From Pseudisothecium myosuroides (lineage: Eukaryota > Streptophyta > Bryopsida > Hypnales > Lembophyllaceae), in NCBI GenBank assembly GCA_951799445.1, contig OX637289.1, positions 8,027,321 to 8,091,320 on the forward strand: 64,000 nt of DNA, given 5' to 3'. Numbering within the stretch: position 1 is the stretch's first letter; each line of letters opens with the position of its first letter. This document shows, in pieces, positions 60,789 to 64,000 of this stretch. Both the position numbers and the translations under genes were made by a program. The notes beneath the pieces were generated by a model. The model made no database searches and was not told where the DNA came from. It saw only the letters and a list, made by a program, of their open reading frames with translations.

Positions 60789-62473
60789 CCCCTAAAAGTC
60801 CAAGGACTTTTTGGGTTTAAAAATATCATTGCTTTTGAAGTGTTATAGGTCTAAATTTCACTAAGGTATAGAGATCTCAATCGTACAATCTTGAAGTGTA
60901 TGTATTGACGTATTGTAGATGACGTGAATCAAATTTGGAGTCATTTGGCGGTTTGGTCACATAGATTGTAAGATTATAATGTTTTAGTGTTGATAAAGGA
61001 TGCTGAAATTTTGTTAGCAACACATTTGGAGGTGAAATTTGATTTCTAAACCTACTCAAATGAAAAAAACTTCAAATTGTAAAGTGCTTCAAAATCAGCG
61101 TACAAACACATTGGTGGAAGAAAATATAATTCAATCGACTCATTGTGTCTGCAAAATGGCTTTGAAATGTCAAAAAATAACAAAAGAAGTTGCAAAAAAC
61201 ACATCTAAGGTTGAACCTCCTTCTCTTAAAATGCTTCTCAACCATTCATAACTTTTTGCATTGATATGAAATTTTAACTACACAAACTAAACTAATATGT
61301 GCAACTTTCCCCCCAAAATGATTAGAAACAGATACTATATGAAGAAGAAAAAAGCTGCCAAAGTTCATTATAATCCAAAAATGTCCCCATTTTAAATTTT
61401 GAATTGCTTCCAAACATTCCAAACATTTGGATTGACATGAAAATCTTACTACAATAATTTGACTTCAAGGGAAAATAACCCAATAAACTTTATTGAAAAC
61501 AAACTTTGAATGGCTTCCAAAACATTAGTATCCCTTTTTCTTTTTTTGAAAATTTTACCATACAAACTAGAAGAAAGAATGCAAATTTTTCAACAAATTT
61601 TATTGAGTTTGGACGTTGGATGCAAACACTTTGAACTTTAACAGAAGGTGGGGACGAGGAATATTTTTCATAAGCACTAAATTTCATGACATTTGGAAAT
61701 AGGAGTCAAAGGTTATGGCCTAATATGTTACTTTTTTGTAACTAGGTAGCTCGGACTGATCAGAAAAAATCACTTTTTTTAAAAACAAAAATTTGAAATT
61801 GGTATTCCAAGATTTATATATACATGGAAAGCTTTGAATCATTCCATTTCAACCAATGAGTCAACAGTTATGAGGAGTTTTAGTTTGCGAGCAATTATAG
61901 ATTCTCTACTTTAAAATAAACTTTGAATTCTTTTATTTCACTCAATTTTCAATGTTTTTTGAAAAAAATAAAATCATAAGATGTAAATTGTTTATAACAA
62001 TATTACAACTATTGGGATTGACATTTTTCAATTCCATAATTAATTTCTTAACAATTTAGTATTTTGAACCATTTTCTACTTCTTTCTGCTTACTATTTTT
62101 TTCCTAAATGTTGTACAATTCCAAATGACTTGAAAATTTTCAAGCATGTAAAAAACTTGTTTAGAAAAAAGAATTTAAAGAAGCACCACTATTTTGAACA
62201 TTTTTTCATAGAAAAGTGAGCTTGTAAAAGGCCGCTGCCCAATTTTTCACAAGGCCCAAATTTTTTTTTTTGTCAATTCAAACGCTAATATCTTGCAATC
62301 CACATGGTGGAAATTTCTAAAAAAAATCCTACATTTTTTGAAACCAGTGTATTACAAGATCCTACGTTCATATGTGTCAAAAAAACTTTTTTTTCAAAAA
62401 TTTGGTACTTATATTGAAAATGACAGTTTTTGAGCGGTTTTAGGAAAAACATTGACATGGAACCGCTTAGGGA
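60789..62473. mobile_element. Long TTAA-family element, 1,685 bp
   Basis: TTAA at 60785-60788 and 62474-62477. The ends are CCCCTAAAAGTCCAAGG and CGCTTAGGGA. The right 0.8 kb follows subtype C. The left 0.85 kb has no match to the short copies that I can see and no long reading frame. It may be a fuller family member or hold an unrecognised insertion. Confidence 0.8.
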
Positions 62474-62477
62474 TTAA

Positions 62478-64000
62478 GGTAGGATGATCCATCATCACTT
62501 TGGTCATTGTACATAATTAGATTAACTAAATTTATAATTTATTGGTATGCAATAGAATAGTGAATAAAAAAAATCACATCTATTTCGGTCAACTCAGTTA
62601 TGGATTAAAAAAGAGACACATTATAGATGGTCAAAGCAAAAACATATAGTTTTTCATTGTTGTCCATAGGGAGAGACTATTCTTGTTCATTTAAATTTTA
62701 ATGCAATTCTTTAAGCTTCCTACACAATTGCAATGGTAATCCAAAAGTGTCTCTGAAATTGGAGAATAATGTATGAACCTTTTGTATGAAACCACAAAAA
62801 CAATGTTTATTCAAATTATAAAAAAGCAACTTTTCAACCCAATTCAATCTTGAACAATCCTAATTTCACATTGGAGTTGTCATTATGTCAACCTTTTATG
62901 GAATTGCTACATTAAGATGCAACAATTGGACAAAGTTGGATCCTAAAAATAGAAGTCACAATTGACCCAAAAAGTAAGGGTTACAAGTTGAGTCAATTTG
63001 AAGTTTGTATATCTTATTAGAGTCAGTAATATCACTACCGACATTAGCAATGAAAACAATCATCTTTCACTTTTATGTAAATAGGTGAGAAGCAAGTAAA
63101 TAAGTAGGAATGCTTTGTTGTCAAAATAATCTCAAGTATTATAATTTCCCAGTGCGATGTTGTCAATTCTTTAACAAAGTTCTATAAGTGAATCTTGATC
63201 CAAACTGGACAATCATATGATACATTGTTAAAAAAAACTCAAGATAAGACCTCTTTGATAGTATATTTTTAATTTGACTTTGAGTTAAATTAGAATTTTC
63301 AAGATTAGATACAATATGATGCAAAATAATAGCAACCTTTTCACTATAAGTTGAAGTCACATACCAAAGTTAGTAAGGTTCTCAATCAACAAAAATTACT
63401 TGGAACATAGACTTCTCCTTGAAATCAAGTTTAGGTTGCAGATTTTTTCCCCTTCACCAATTAGTCACAATTACATGTGAAAAGTCAACTCATGCTTTGT
63501 CTTTTACCAGTCAAATATATGGTAGGATGTACCACTTTTTGAAAAAAGATTCCTTCAAAACCATTGGACTTTGTGTACATTCTGCATTTTATTGACACTA
63601 GTTTAAATGCAATTTAAAAAATATATATATAACATTAGGACAATAAAAGATGCAATGAACTTTGTGTACCTTTCAACTATAAACCAACTGTAGAGTCAAA
63701 TCTCAATTTTCTAAATTTATTAATCTTAAGGATTTTGAATTTCAAAACTCTCATTTTATTAAAATTTTAAACAAATCAATTAAATTTTTTAAAGGATACA
63801 TAAATAGTTTTCAAAATAAAAATATATAACAATTGAATCATAATTTTAAATATATATAAAAAATAATTTTTTCTAAAGAATATTATTTGAATTTATATAT
63901 GTATATATATATATTGTGGCTCAAATTCTATAAACTCCCTTCTTTTATTGTGAAAATTGTAGTGCAATCCAATAACTAGACAAACAGTGTCTTTAAAGAC
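62478..64000. other. AT-rich end of the window, no gene recognised
   Basis: Short frames, TA microsatellites near 63630 and 63890-63915, and no transposon end that I can pair. Confidence 0.4.

Noticed and set aside
1..64000. tRNA, rRNA, CRISPR array or bacterial operon
   Set aside because: No cloverleaf with A and B boxes or rRNA stretch was seen. The GACTC-type repeats at 13.4-14 kb are CACTA subterminal motifs, not CRISPR: units vary in length and spacers are not unique. Spliced plant genes exclude a bacterial origin.

Overview
The window is nuclear DNA from a land plant. Three intron-containing plant genes lie between about 48.9 and 59.5 kb: an actin-related protein 7 (ARP7) gene, a histone H2B gene, and a plastid-type ATP phosphoribosyltransferase (HISG) gene. 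Everything else is AT-rich and made largely of DNA transposons, their short non-autonomous derivatives and tiny LINE 3' ends. The species cannot be named from the sequence. A CACTA element, Stowaway- and Tourist-like elements and an H2B gene split by an intron fit a plant with a repeat-rich genome.

Region 1 to 48.5 kb: I find no intact gene here. The dominant repeat is a family about 0.9 kb long whose ends are CCCCTAAAGG and CCTTTAGGGG, and nearly every copy lies between two TTAA tetranucleotides. At least eleven copies or fragments occur across the whole window. Other elements are a 6.2-kb CACTA transposon (7843-14057, target duplication AGA), two nearly identical 1.46-kb elements with 8-bp target duplications (32698-34154 and 41550-43007, hAT-like), a pair of 0.25-kb elements with 10-bp target duplications, a Tourist-like element with a TAA duplication, a Stowaway-like element, several inverted-repeat families, and a tandem pair of hairpin units at 31.55-31.96 kb. 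Four LINE 3' ends, three of them reduced to a few dozen bases, are flanked by target duplications.

Region 48.5 to 60 kb: ARP7 (plus strand, 7 exons, 359 aa), H2B (plus strand, 2 exons, 114 aa) and HISG (minus strand, 12 exons, 427 aa). H2B and HISG converge with 340 bp between their stop codons. ARP7 and H2B both act in chromatin (nucleosome remodelling and the nucleosome core), while HISG starts histidine synthesis in the plastid. Nothing in the sequence ties the three together functionally.

Two broken copies of ARP7 exon 5, each with part of intron 4, lie at 44.3-44.7 kb (plus) and about 53.4-53.6 kb (minus). The first is itself split by a 129-bp element with a 9-bp target duplication. The rest of the window (60.6-64 kb) is one long TTAA-family copy and AT-rich sequence without a gene.

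All exon boundaries were read by eye from splice signals and from remembered similarity to the plant protein families. No alignment or database search was run.
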